Positions 54,667-64,000 of a stretch of DNA of 64,000 bases are shown here, piece by piece. The notes beneath the pieces were generated by a model. That model searched no databases. It was given only the letters and a program-made list of their open reading frames with translations, and was not told the DNA's origin. The stretch's first letter is position 1, and each line of letters begins with the position of its first letter. A program made the position numbers and the translations under genes. Origin of the DNA: Ceratorhiza oryzae-sativae (Eukaryota; Basidiomycota; Agaricomycetes; Cantharellales; Ceratobasidiaceae); the NCBI GenBank assembly GCA_030998015.1, contig JARWMV010000247.1:682001-746000 (forward strand), given 5' to 3'.

Positions 54667-56450
54667 ATTATCCTAGTGTACTTAAATTGAACGAAAGAAA
54701 CAGTCGCTGAAGTGACGGATTTAATTCAAATAACAATCAGCGATCATATCTATAGTTCAAGTTGACCAAAACGGCGTGAATGAGATGCGAGGGTTACGCT
54801 CTTTATAAACAACTTCGCATACAACCGGAATCAAACAGAGAACATTGATTATAAGAGTCGTAGGCTGAGTGTGCATATCCTCGCGTGCTAAACAAGACAC
54901 GATATCAGTTGTGAAGATAAGTAGCAAGGAGTGAGATGTGAAACAATAACGAGAGGAAGGCCCAAGCGAGAGAGCAAACCCCATAAACGCACATCCTTGA
55001 TACCAAGGTCATAAATTACATGCCTCGCACATTTAAGGTCCTTCAGCGAGGATCAAGTGCGGTGCAATGACTGGTGGGACAAAGGTACCAAGTAACTATA
55101 AACAGCTTTCAGCGCCTCTTGCTTACACAAAAGCGATGATTGGGGGCCAGTGCTCTGAGAGCCTCCAGAGCCTCCATGATGGAATTGCTTGTGGCCAGAG
55201 CAACTCCAGAGCATGATTATTTTAGCTCAGGAGCCAATCATGAACATATCGATATAGCTGGGCACCGCATCCATGATTATGCTATCCTTGATTCCAGCGG
55301 CGTCCCCTATTTAACCTCACGCAAGGCCACCTTATATGCGGGCAACTACCCCTGTGGGTGAGGTTAGTTATCATACCTGTCTCAATCATGAGGACGCTTA
55401 GTTCCACCGCACGATTGAACTCCGTTCGTTTAAGAATGAAAGGCTTAGTTCACCGCCCAAGCTTCGTGTAAGCAATATTAAGCGAATGTATCGTGATTAG
55501 CATTAGTACTCAGTCAACGTTGGTTCTTCTGAGTCCAAGAGCTGCAAATACGTATCCATCGTACAATTCAGGCCATGCATATGCGGAGAAAACCGAAAAA
55601 AAAACACGAGCGACCGAGTCAACAGCGGGAGTACGCAGTTTGTCCCTACCTTGGATAACCCCTAGACCAGAAACAAGAGCTCCAAACGCGCTCTGGAGGC
55701 TCTCAGAGCACCTCCAAAGCATAGCACTAACCCCGAGGCTCGCGAGTACTTAATACGCATTGCCCAGCTTTCACGCTTCTACTAAGACTTTGGTATAGAT
55801 ATGTGCTTATTGCGCGGTCTTTGGCTTCCGTCCCTTTCGTCGTCGATCCTGGGCTTCAGGCTGATTGAATCCTGCGGTTTCTATCAGCATGACAATCTGG
55901 ATTCGCTAAATTTCTTGCGGTTCGTTGAATCCGAGTTCGGCGACTAAAACCTGACCCACTGGCAGTGGCGTTCCCAGCCCTTACCCTTCCGAGCAACCCA
56001 CTCCATACCCCAACCCGAAGTGTCAATGAACCCTCTTAACCATTTCTATGAGATGATTTCTTTCGAAACCCGGATAAACAGCGGGCGACGGCTAGTCCTG
56101 CTGACCTACAAGATGCAGTAGTTACCCATTCCACCTTCTATTCCTGTCATTAATCTACCGCTAGCATCGATCTCATGCAGCACGCGGAATCAGATGAGCA
56201 AATTAAGTGTTCTTGCATCGGAACAGATGGGCTGTCTTTGCGCGTGATAATTAGTCTGACACGTCGGCTAACACCCCTATTGGTTGCGCCTGACATGCTG
56301 CCTGACAACCGTGTTGCTCTACCCAGAGGCCTTTCGACTCTAGACAATGCTTTGCTGCTATGAGAGGTAATTAAAATAGCGAGAATGTTCCGTTGAAGAG
56401 TATAAAACATAGCTTGTAGCACTAACATCATTAACACATTGCTTTCAAGT
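54667..56450. other. Intergenic region containing a MITE-like inverted repeat
   Basis: Apart from the inverted-repeat element at 55150-55711, no gene was seen. TATAAA at 56401-56406, 45-50 bases before the mannanase ATG, is its likely TATA box. Confidence 0.4.
55150..55711. repeat. MITE-like element bounded by 22-base perfect inverted repeats
   Basis: The arms 55150-55171 and 55690-55711 are exact reverse complements (the left arm begins GTGCTCTGAGAGCCTC). Each arm also contains GCTCTG and CAGAGC, able to fold on itself. The interior of 518 bases has no gene-like frame. No clear target-site duplication was found outside the arms, so the true ends could lie slightly further out. Confidence 0.45.
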
Positions 56451-58819
56451 ATGAAGTCGACTCTCAGATCCGCAGTACTCGCCTCGTCTATTGCATCAGG
56501 GCTCGCTGTCTCAGAATGGGGGCAGTGCGGAGGCCTTCAATATACAGGTAGCACCGTGTGCGATGCTGGACTATCATGCATGTATCAGAATCCTTGTGAG
56601 TATAACCGGAGCCCGGTTACTTTTAAGACAACTGCTCAATGACCCAAGACTATTCCCAATGCTTGAGGTCTACTGCCACCACGACCTCGCAGCCCGGTGG
56701 CACTCCCACGACGTCCTCAACGCCGCCTGCCAGTACTGGGTACGTCAAGACTTCTGGCCAGAAATTTACTTTGAATGGTTCGACGTATACTGTTGTTGGA
56801 GTAAGTACACTTTTCCGATTTGTCAAAATTCTTCAGATGACAGGGCACCCCTAGTCCAATGCGTACTGGATGGCCCAGCTGGCTACAGATGCCGATATAA
56901 CCAAGGCTTTCAATGATCTCAAGAATTCGTGAGATGTTTTCGACAATCACATCGGTTATTACTAAACTAGCTATCAAGCGGCCTCACTACTCTCCGCACA
57001 TGGGGATTCAATGACGTTACGAGCCCTGGCGGTACTTACTACCAACTCTGGTCTGGGTCCACGGGAACCCTGAATACCGGTTCCAACGGCCTTGGTCGAT
57101 TTGGTATGTGTGAAGCACTTGTTGAGAGCATGCGCGAGGCTGATATCGACTTAGATACTGTTGTCGCAGCAGCCAAAGCGTTAGTTCCACCTCCCCCGTT
57201 TTTCTTATCATGAATCCTACGACAAGTTTTATAGATCTGGCATTCGTCTTATCGTTGCCTTGACAAATAACTGGGGCGGTTAGTATTTTCGTTTATTCCT
57301 TGAATCCTAGTACTCAAGCCCTACTATAGACTATGGCGGAATGGGTCAGTTGGATTTCTGAATAGCCCCGGAGAAGGCTGATTCCAGATTCCAGACGTTT
57401 ATGTCAAACAAATCCTCGGTTCCTCCAACCATGATCTTTTCTATACCGGTAACTAAATCACCAGTATCCCAGACTATGATTCTCATAACACTTGTTTTCA
57501 GATGCCAGTGTCAAGGCCGCATACAAGAAATACATCAATGGATTCGTCAGCCGTTATAAGAACGAACCCACCATCATGGCTTGGTACGTAAAACGTCCCT
57601 GGTCAGAGCATCACACTTACGGCGACTAAACAAAAGGGAGCTTGCGAATGAGCCTCGCTGCAAGGGTGCCACTGGCGCCTGGACTGGAAACTGTAACACT
57701 GGTGTAAGCATGTGGGCTCTGTTCGAAGAACTCGGCTGATCATCGATTACCAGACTATCACTAATTGGGCTAGTGAGTGGAGATAACAAATCTAGCAGAA
57801 ATTGGCCAAACTTGATATTTTTTCCTAGCTGAAATATCTGCATACATCAAGTCGATTGACCCGTACGTGAAAACGAACAGTCTGAGGAACTTTTCTTTAA
57901 ATAAAATTCCCTATTTTCCCTTTTAGGAACCACCTCGTTGGCCTCGGGGATGAAGGTTTCTATAATTGGTGTAAGTGGATGACGTATCCCAACTTGTTGG
58001 GGTTATCTGAGCTGTACACCTTTAGCCAACGGTCCCAATTATCCTTACCAGGGCAGTGAAGGCATCGACTTCGACGCTAACCTAAGTAAGCTTTCGTCTA
58101 CATCCTGCCAACCCAATCACCCCCCCTCCCCCCACGATATCGCCCTTGGCACTCAAATTTGATTCCTCGCCGCTCTGCAGGAATATCTAGCATCGATTTT
58201 GGCACATTCCATTCATACCCCAGTAGCTGGGGACAGTCCAGCAGCGCTACGTCTTGGGGAGTCCAATGGATCAAAGGCATGTCAGCAGTGATCAGAAAGA
58301 GGTCGATATATTAACCTTAATATTGCCCAGACCACGCCGCTTCTCAAAAATCCATAAATAAGGTTTGGCTCAATCCTTTCTATCGTGAGGAAGCAATGTT
58401 GATTCTTAAACAATATCCTCGGATTAGCCTGTCATCTTAGAGGAGTTTGGTGTCACTAGCGACAAGGTGGTAAGTGGCAGTCTGTGTTGGCAAGCGGTTT
58501 AATAAGGCTCATGACGCTATCCTATCGTAGAATACGTACACCCAGTGGTACAGTACGATCATCTCCAGTGGACTCACCGGCGATCTTGTCTGGTAGACCC
58601 CCATACTACTGCGTGATTGGGCTCTTGTCTAATGTAACATTTGTAGGCAAGCAGGCAGCACAGTCTCAACCGGTCAAACTGCCAACGATGGGTTTACCAT
58701 TTACACAGGCACTGTGAGTAAAGCATACAGGAGAAGCAACAAAATAACTGAGTTTAAAATAATAGCCTGAATATTCGCTACAAACTCAGCATGCTGCTGC
58801 GCTCAAGAGCCGCGGGTAG
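56451..58819 (+). CDS. Secreted CBM1 endo-beta-1,4-mannanase, GH5 family
   Basis: Signal peptide MKSTLRSAVLASSIASGLAV is followed by a CBM1 cellulose-binding module (EWGQCGGLQYTGSTVCDAGL, SCMYQNPYYSQCL) completed across intron 1. A Ser/Thr/Pro linker (TATTTSQPGGTPTTSSTPPA) leads into the catalytic domain. Its markers are LTTLRTWGFNDVTSPGG, LIVALTNNWGDYGGMDVYV, ELANEPRC with the acid/base Glu, IDFGTFHSYPSSWGQ, ILEEFGVT with the nucleophile Glu, and GDLVWQAGSTV. The stop is TAG 58817-58819. This order fits GH5 subfamily 7 mannanases, which cut mannan and glucomannan in plant cell walls. More than ten short introns all have workable sites; one donor (GTTAGT near 57180) is unusual. About 420 residues, no lesion found. 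Confidence 0.88.
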
Positions 58820-60395
58820 GCAGGCTTGCGAAGGGAGGCATAGGCACCTTCGGGCGTACACCATCTATAAATCATTCATTAGTTGCCGCCCATTTCAATA
58901 TGATCATACGTTAACCCAGACATCATCATAGTAGAGATTCTTTCCTCTCATCGCTGCTGTCCAGAAGCCAAACGCTCCCTTGCGTTACAGAGCCTTCCCA
59001 TACCTAGGATCCTGGAACCCTGGGGTTCATAAATTGAATGGCTCAAAGTCGGAAGCGACCCATCCCTGGCCATTGGCGGAGGGCGGTTGGTAAAGCCTGG
59101 TCACTTAAACGACGCACTGTCCTGGGATTTAGCTCAATTCTGACATATTTCCAACTTCCAGAAGGGAATTGTGCCCCAAGGATGCTAGCCACTTGAAGCC
59201 AAGACGGTTGAGTTCTATATACGAAACTAGATACCTGACGGTTGAATTTTTACATTTCTAATCAAAACGGCCATGGCCATATAAACTACTAGCCGGGGCG
59301 AGCAGAACAAAATCGAGGCCGCAAGGCGTAAGGGTCGGAGGTCGCTTTTCGTTGTTTGTTTCGGGGTCGATCAACCTGGGACTATGACAAGCTAGTTGTA
59401 CGTACAGATTTAGTGTGTTTATCTCTAACTACTTGGGTTTGGCCACGGTCGATACATTGGGACAGGGGAAAATGACGGCCCGAAACTGAAGTTGAGGTAG
59501 CTATCCGCTGCTAGACCCACGTGCGGCTTGCCAGTGCTTGCTAATACTCCCAAACTACATTCACGTAGCGATCGCACCCTTATACCGACGGTGCCATTTA
59601 CTTCTGCGACTCATTCGTTTCGGCACCGCACCATTGAGTCACAAATGGCACGAATAAGCCAAATAAAATATCGTGCTTAATCTTTTCTAGAAGTAAGCAA
59701 CGTATAAAAGATAAACCTTCAAGGCGGTAAGCATATAGTTATAAGCAAAGTGATACCAAATACTACCCGACATCGAAGTCTATGAATCACGTGAGCAACA
59801 CCGTCTTGACATCACCCACGACTTCTACCCAAACTCTCCTTGCGTCGCAACGCTGACTGATACAAACCCCAGAAAGTTTCTTTCCAGGAATCTCAAGGCG
59901 AAAGCCGAACATTCTTACGTTGTGCTCCATGCGCTCAAGTCGTTACCAGTGCTGAGAAAGATATGCGGAGAAACGCCACCAAACTTTGCAGACCGGGAAT
60001 GTAAAACCAGAATGTGCGGGGTCGCTTGAGAGTCAGGCCATCTTGCTAAGCTAGTTGCAGAAAGCCCTCCGATCATCGACACTACAACCTCCACCTGCTG
60101 ACTGATGGTTCAACGGAGTCACACCAGCGCCGGAGACCTCCACAAGAACGCTCTCAAACGTGTGGAAGATGGAGAATGGTCGATCTTCAACCGCCAAGTC
60201 TACTGTGTTCTATTCGGTTCTAGCATTATGGGGGGCTCGATCTCTCGCACCGCAAAGAATACTGATGGCATCGCACGGAAACAGCAGCTTTGCGCAACCC
60301 TAACGTCATACGGGTGATATCACCTCTCAGATATATAAAGGCCGCTCTCCACCACTTTTATCAAGCACCTATCCCCGATAACTACAAGGCTATCA
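58820..60395. other. Intergenic, nothing recognised
   Basis: A TCACGTGA occurs near 59788. TATAAA at 60334-60339 lies 57 bases before the next ATG. The frame at 60105-60317 is not gene-like in context. Confidence 0.4.
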
Positions 60396-61745
60396 ATGAG
60401 CGCTCCTGAAAGCATCTTCATCCTCGGGTACGTGTTTCATTCCGACTCATCCCCGTTCATTCTTCTCACTTTGTGCCAGCGTGACGGGCTATATCGGCGG
60501 CGCAATCTTCTCCGCCATCCGTAAGACCTACCCAAAGGTCCCGATCGCCGCACTTGTTCGCAATCCGGCCCACAACGACGCAGTCAAGGCCCAGGGTGCC
60601 CGTATTGTCCAAGGCAGTCATTCTGATCATGATGTCATCATAAAAGAATCAAGTCAGGCGGACATGGTCGTAAATTGCGGTGACGCGGACGACCTCCCCC
60701 TGACCAAGGCGATCCTGAAAGGGATAAAACAGAGGAAAGATTCTGGAGCCAAGATACCCATTTTGATTCATACAAGGTAAGCGTGATTATATGCGATCCA
60801 CTTGAGGATGGATTTTGATGCGTAGATAAGTGGGACGAGCGTAGTTGGAGATCCAGCAGCTGGGGAACCTACAGAATGGAGCAAGAAAGTCTGGAACGTA
60901 AGCTATTCGGCTTCTGGCCTCAGTGACTTCTATTGACGCGCAAACCGGTAGGACGCCAGCCCCGACGATATCCGATCCATTGGGATCGACCAACCTCATC
61001 GCACAATCGACGATGAGTAAGCCCAACTTTTGTGTAGCTGTCCTAGATGCTCGCTAATCGACACTCGGGCAGGATTTTCCAAGCGCACGATAGGCGTGAA
61101 GTCGATGCGTATATCGTTTGCCCATCCTGCATCTACGGTATCGGTGATGGCCCAGTGAAGCGTATCACTCAACAGATCCCAAATGTCATAAGGTTTGTTT
61201 AGACCACCACATCGAACGTGTGTATACCAACCGGATTTCCAGGGCCGCGCTCAAGCAAAAGGAAGTTCCATATGTTGGCAAGGGCACGAACACCTGGAAC
61301 CACGTCCATATCGCAGATCTTGCAGATCTCTACATCCTCGTCATCAAACATGCCCTCAAGACCCGAGAAGAAGGCAAGACCGCAAGCGCATACGAAAACT
61401 TTTACTTTGGCTCCGCCGGAACACATGAATGGGGTTCTGTATCCAAGACGCTCGCCCCGTTGTTGTACGAAAGGAGTGAGCCTCGTTTGCCGCTCGTCCT
61501 CGCGGGATCGGAGCTGACTGTCTTCTGTTCGATCAGAGCTCGTCGATAAACCCGAGGCTGTATCTGTCCCGCTCGGTTCAGAACTCGACTTTAACGTTGG
61601 AAACAACTCGGTGAGCACCGCCGACCGCGGGCGCGCACTTGGGTGGAAGCCGTCCCACACGCCGCTTGAGACGAGCTTGAAGAGGATCTGGACTACATCC
61701 TCAAGAACCTGTAATGTCCGATCCGCTGCGTGTGCCTGGTTGTAA
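60396..61745 (+). CDS. NAD(P)-binding epimerase/dehydratase-like protein
   Basis: ATG 60396 starts MSAPESIFILG. Across the first intron the nucleotide-binding loop is completed as GVTGYIGGAIFSAI, the GxxGxxG of an extended SDR/NmrA fold. Then come YPKVPIAALVRNP, VKAQGARIVQGSHSD, ADMVVNCGDADDLPL, IPILIHTSGTSVVGD and YIVCPSCIYGIGDGPVKRI. The C-terminal exons are ISRAALKQKEVPYVGKGTN, WNHVHIADLADLYILVIKHA and NVGNNSVSTADRGRALGWKP. The literal frame then runs KRIWTTSS to a TAA at 61743-61745. One more A near 61680 would give KEDLDYILKNL with a stop at 61712-61714, the usual family end, so a one-base loss in an A run is likely. Cytosolic oxidoreductase, substrate unknown. Confidence 0.75.
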
Positions 61746-62300
61746 TCGAGAAGTCTTGGTCACGACACCAGAAGAAAACGTGTACTATCAATTCTGAACA
61801 ATGAAATCGATGGCTGTTCAACATGCGATGTGGCGGACGCGTGAGGTGTGCGGACAACACCAGAACGCGGCAGCAACTCGCGGAATTTCCAATTTCATTA
61901 TCAGAGTCGCGTCCAACACGCCCATACAAAGTCGATCAAACATCCAACTCGCCACGCGAGGCTCGCTCAAGACCAAAATAAATGCAATAGCGATTGACAA
62001 CGAACCGAGACTCGACAAGGCTTGATCGAAACACAGGGTGTGTAGTAAGAAAAAGAAAATAGAGAGGAAAAAAACACAAGCGGGACAAGAACAAAGGGAG
62101 GCAGCGTAGAAGCGCGAGCTAGATCCAGACTACAGGTTGGGAGAGTGAGCTAGTCACAAGGCGGAGTAAATGTGAAGATAGGGAGGTCCCAATGGTAGAT
62201 GAGGTTGTGAGTGAATTACAATTGACCGCAAATAGATGGGTGGAGATATAAGTAACGGGAGCACAGCAACCATGGATGGAACAGATGATGGAGGAGAGGG
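61746..62300. other. Convergent intergenic region
   Basis: 3' flanks of the epimerase-like gene and of the Spg1/Tem1 gene. No further gene seen. Confidence 0.4.
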
Positions 62301-63315
62301 TTAAACGTCTACGTAGAGTAATATCGGCTCGCCTACGCCCTCGATCTCTGGTATCACGCATTTCAGGTCAAACGCCTGTTTGCAGATCACTCAGTGTTTG
62401 CTTCTCGTCATTTTACCTCGGACGTACCTTAGCAAGCACAATCTTGAATATCTTTTGGACATTGATACTCGCGCTCGTGCTGGAAAAGATGAGGCTGGCG
62501 TGCATTGCCTTGGCGAATCGCTTTGCCTGTTTGGTGATCTCTTCTTGCTCGTCTCGGGGGAAGTTCGAAAAGCTGTCGTATTTGGTGCCGACCAGAAAGG
62601 GGATTGCCGTCTGTTGTTGTGAAAACATGTATAATCATAGATGGAAGTGATGTCAATCGGCCAGTGCAAATTGCATGATTGGGTAGGATAGGTATGAGCT
62701 GATGAGCCGCAATCTAATGGTACGCAACGAGTCTACTCGCCTTGTTGAACCCTCTCGCTTGTCGATACCACTCTTTCACTGAGTTGAGTGTTGATTTTCT
62801 GGTAAGATCGAACATGAACAGGATGGCAACAGCATCGTTGCACACCAGTGGTAACATGTTGACAAACTCTCTTTGGCCTGGAATCAAACACGGAAGCACC
62901 GGATTGAATTAAGCGAAGAGTGATGGAGACGAATATGGCGAAAACGCACCTCCCAAGTCCCATATAGAAAAAGTAATGGTTGTCCTCCGTACCGATATCG
63001 TCTTCTCCATAAAATTAACGCCTAGGATGTTGTGAGACACCAGGCACCCACACGACACTGGACACCAGACGTACCCAGCGTCTGAATGTAATCCTCATCG
63101 AAGCTGCCCTCTACGTACTTGACCATCAAGCTGGTCTTGCCAATCTGCGAATCGCCGACCATGCCAACCTTGATCACGACGCTATCGAACACAAGGGTTT
63201 CGTGATCATATCGAAATTCGACGGGGCGGACAACATACCTGTTCTTCTCATCTCCGGTTCCGACGGGGAGCGTGCCGTTCTCGTCGGACTGGCCCGCTGG
63301 TGCGTTGGAAGCCAT
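62301..63315 (-). CDS. SPG1: Septation-initiation GTPase, Spg1/Tem1 family
   Basis: Ras-like GTPase at the head of the septation initiation (mitotic exit) network on spindle pole bodies. The start [19 protein letters not shown] is followed by [20 protein letters not shown] (G1). Then come [39 protein letters not shown] (G3 as DLGGQ), [28 protein letters not shown] (G4 TKYD) and [20 protein letters not shown] (G5 region). The last exon is [20 protein letters not shown] with TAA at 62301-62303. The DLGGQ motif and the C-terminal EIEGVGEP block set this family apart from Rab and Ras, and no prenylation CaaX is present, as expected. Several small introns, all in frame. Divergent from the acetyltransferase gene at 63745. 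Confidence 0.93.
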
Positions 63316-63744
63316 TTTGGGGGTGTTGTTTTTGGGTCGAGTCGGATGTGGATGTTGTTCTGTTAGGAGCCAAGCTGGGGGCAAGTAGAGTATAGAGACG
63401 AAAGGAGTGACTGGAGAGAGAAGAGAGAAGAAAGAATTGGGCGCAACGAGTCGCGCGGCAAATCAGTGTGACTGCAGCGGATGAGCAAACCGCACAACAA
63501 ATCAACAACGACAACACCCACAAAGTGATGCAATCCACCCGAGCGTGCGATGTCTGGCGCTCAGCACGATAGCTCGTGAGAAGTACGTGAAGTGAAAAGA
63601 GGTGTGTTGGCCAACGCAGCAAGTGTCCTCGTCGCCGTCGTCGCCGTCGAGTACAAGGGCATATCCGTCACCTTCCCCGAGCTTACCAAGCAAAGGGTCT
63701 GCGGGATTTCCACTGGATTGTTCGGCTTGATTTCGACCACCACA

Positions 63745-64000
63745 ATGCCCCTGCCTGACGGCTTCTTTGTCGACAACGTACGGGCTGACGAGGTAGATGC
63801 GGCTTACAAACTGGAGGCGGAGGGTGAGACTGTGGTGGCAACGCTGACGGAATAACTGACGATGGGCAGGATATCCGGCCGACGAGGCCGCTTCGCTCGA
63901 AGCGCTGAGGTATGTCGACCATTCAGCCTCCCAATATATGTTTATCTCTATACAGGTATCGCCAGTCTGTCGCTCCGGACTTGTTCCTCGGTGCATATGT
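63745..64000 (+). CDS. GNAT acetyltransferase (AANAT/Paa1 like), 5' part only
   Basis: The ATG at 63745 opens MPLPDGFFVDNVRADEVDAA. Two small introns (about 63811-63869 and 63911-63957) then join to EGYPADEAASLEALRYRQ and SVAPDLFLGAYV, up to the window edge. The EGYPADEAASxxxFRxRxxxAxxLFLG pattern is characteristic of fungal polyamine or arylalkylamine N-acetyltransferases. The first conserved motif is present, but the acetyl-CoA binding motif lies beyond the window. An upstream in-frame extension without an ATG exists (from 63592), but the family usually begins about here. Function in detoxifying or regulating polyamines is inferred from family. Confidence 0.7.

Noticed and set aside
1..64000. 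CRISPR arrays, rRNA or prokaryotic operons
   Set aside because: No regular short direct-repeat array, rRNA block or operon-like spacing was seen; the window is intron-rich eukaryotic DNA.

Overview
This is nuclear DNA of a filamentous fungus, almost certainly an agaricomycete basidiomycete. Most genes are cut by several 45-70 base GT-AG introns, and the families present (tyrosinase, DUF6533 membrane protein, CBM1 mannanase, GMC oxidoreductase, WD40-kinase fusion, fungal transcription-factor domain proteins) fit that group. The WD40-kinase fusion and gene style resemble Rhizoctonia/Ceratobasidiaceae; that is an inference from remembered family style, not a search. No rRNA, tRNA, CRISPR or prokaryotic feature was seen.

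Layout. 1-10 kb is accessory: the 3' end of a Pro/Ser/Thr-rich protein, an intact secreted tyrosinase, a SINE-like retroposon, a DUF6533 seven-helix type protein and a broken aspartic protease. 10.9-15.1 kb holds a WD40 propeller fused to a protein kinase, divergent from a mitochondrial-carrier-like protein. 15.6-21.1 kb carries a fungal transcription-factor domain gene, a broken ERG6-like sterol methyltransferase and an intact short-chain dehydrogenase. 23.3-26.0 kb is a YPK1/Gad8-type AGC kinase with two apparent one-base frameshifts and two very long introns. 26.4-30.6 kb is a tandem pair of MFS transporters, the upstream one intact with 7- and 10-base microexons, the downstream one decayed. 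31.7-34.0 kb is a conserved core (Syn8-type SNARE and mitochondrial uS4). 35.2-37.6 kb is a broken GMC oxidoreductase, 38.8-41.1 kb an unrecognised multi-pass membrane protein, and 42.1-44.1 kb an MRH4-like DEAD-box helicase.

The most notable region is 44.2-51.3 kb. Three tandem segmental duplicates of about 2 kb each hold a tiny four-exon metallothionein-like gene (31-32 residues, six cysteines). These genes are invisible to ordinary ORF calling because the coding exons are 9, 27, 17 and 43-46 bases. Each copy has a TATA box 91-96 bases before the ATG and a conserved CGG-N7-CCG palindrome just upstream, so they look like a co-regulated metal-binding array. A second SINE-like copy, with perfect target-site duplication, sits at the edge of unit 2.

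The right end (51.7-64 kb) holds ribosomal uS11, a tandem pair of RING proteins, a MITE-like inverted repeat, an intact CBM1-GH5 mannanase, an NAD(P)-binding epimerase-like protein, the septation GTPase Spg1/Tem1, and the start of a GNAT acetyltransferase.

Apparent one-base indels recur in otherwise well-conserved genes (YPK1, the 38.8 kb membrane protein, the epimerase end). They could be assembly errors or real allele decay; sequence alone cannot decide.
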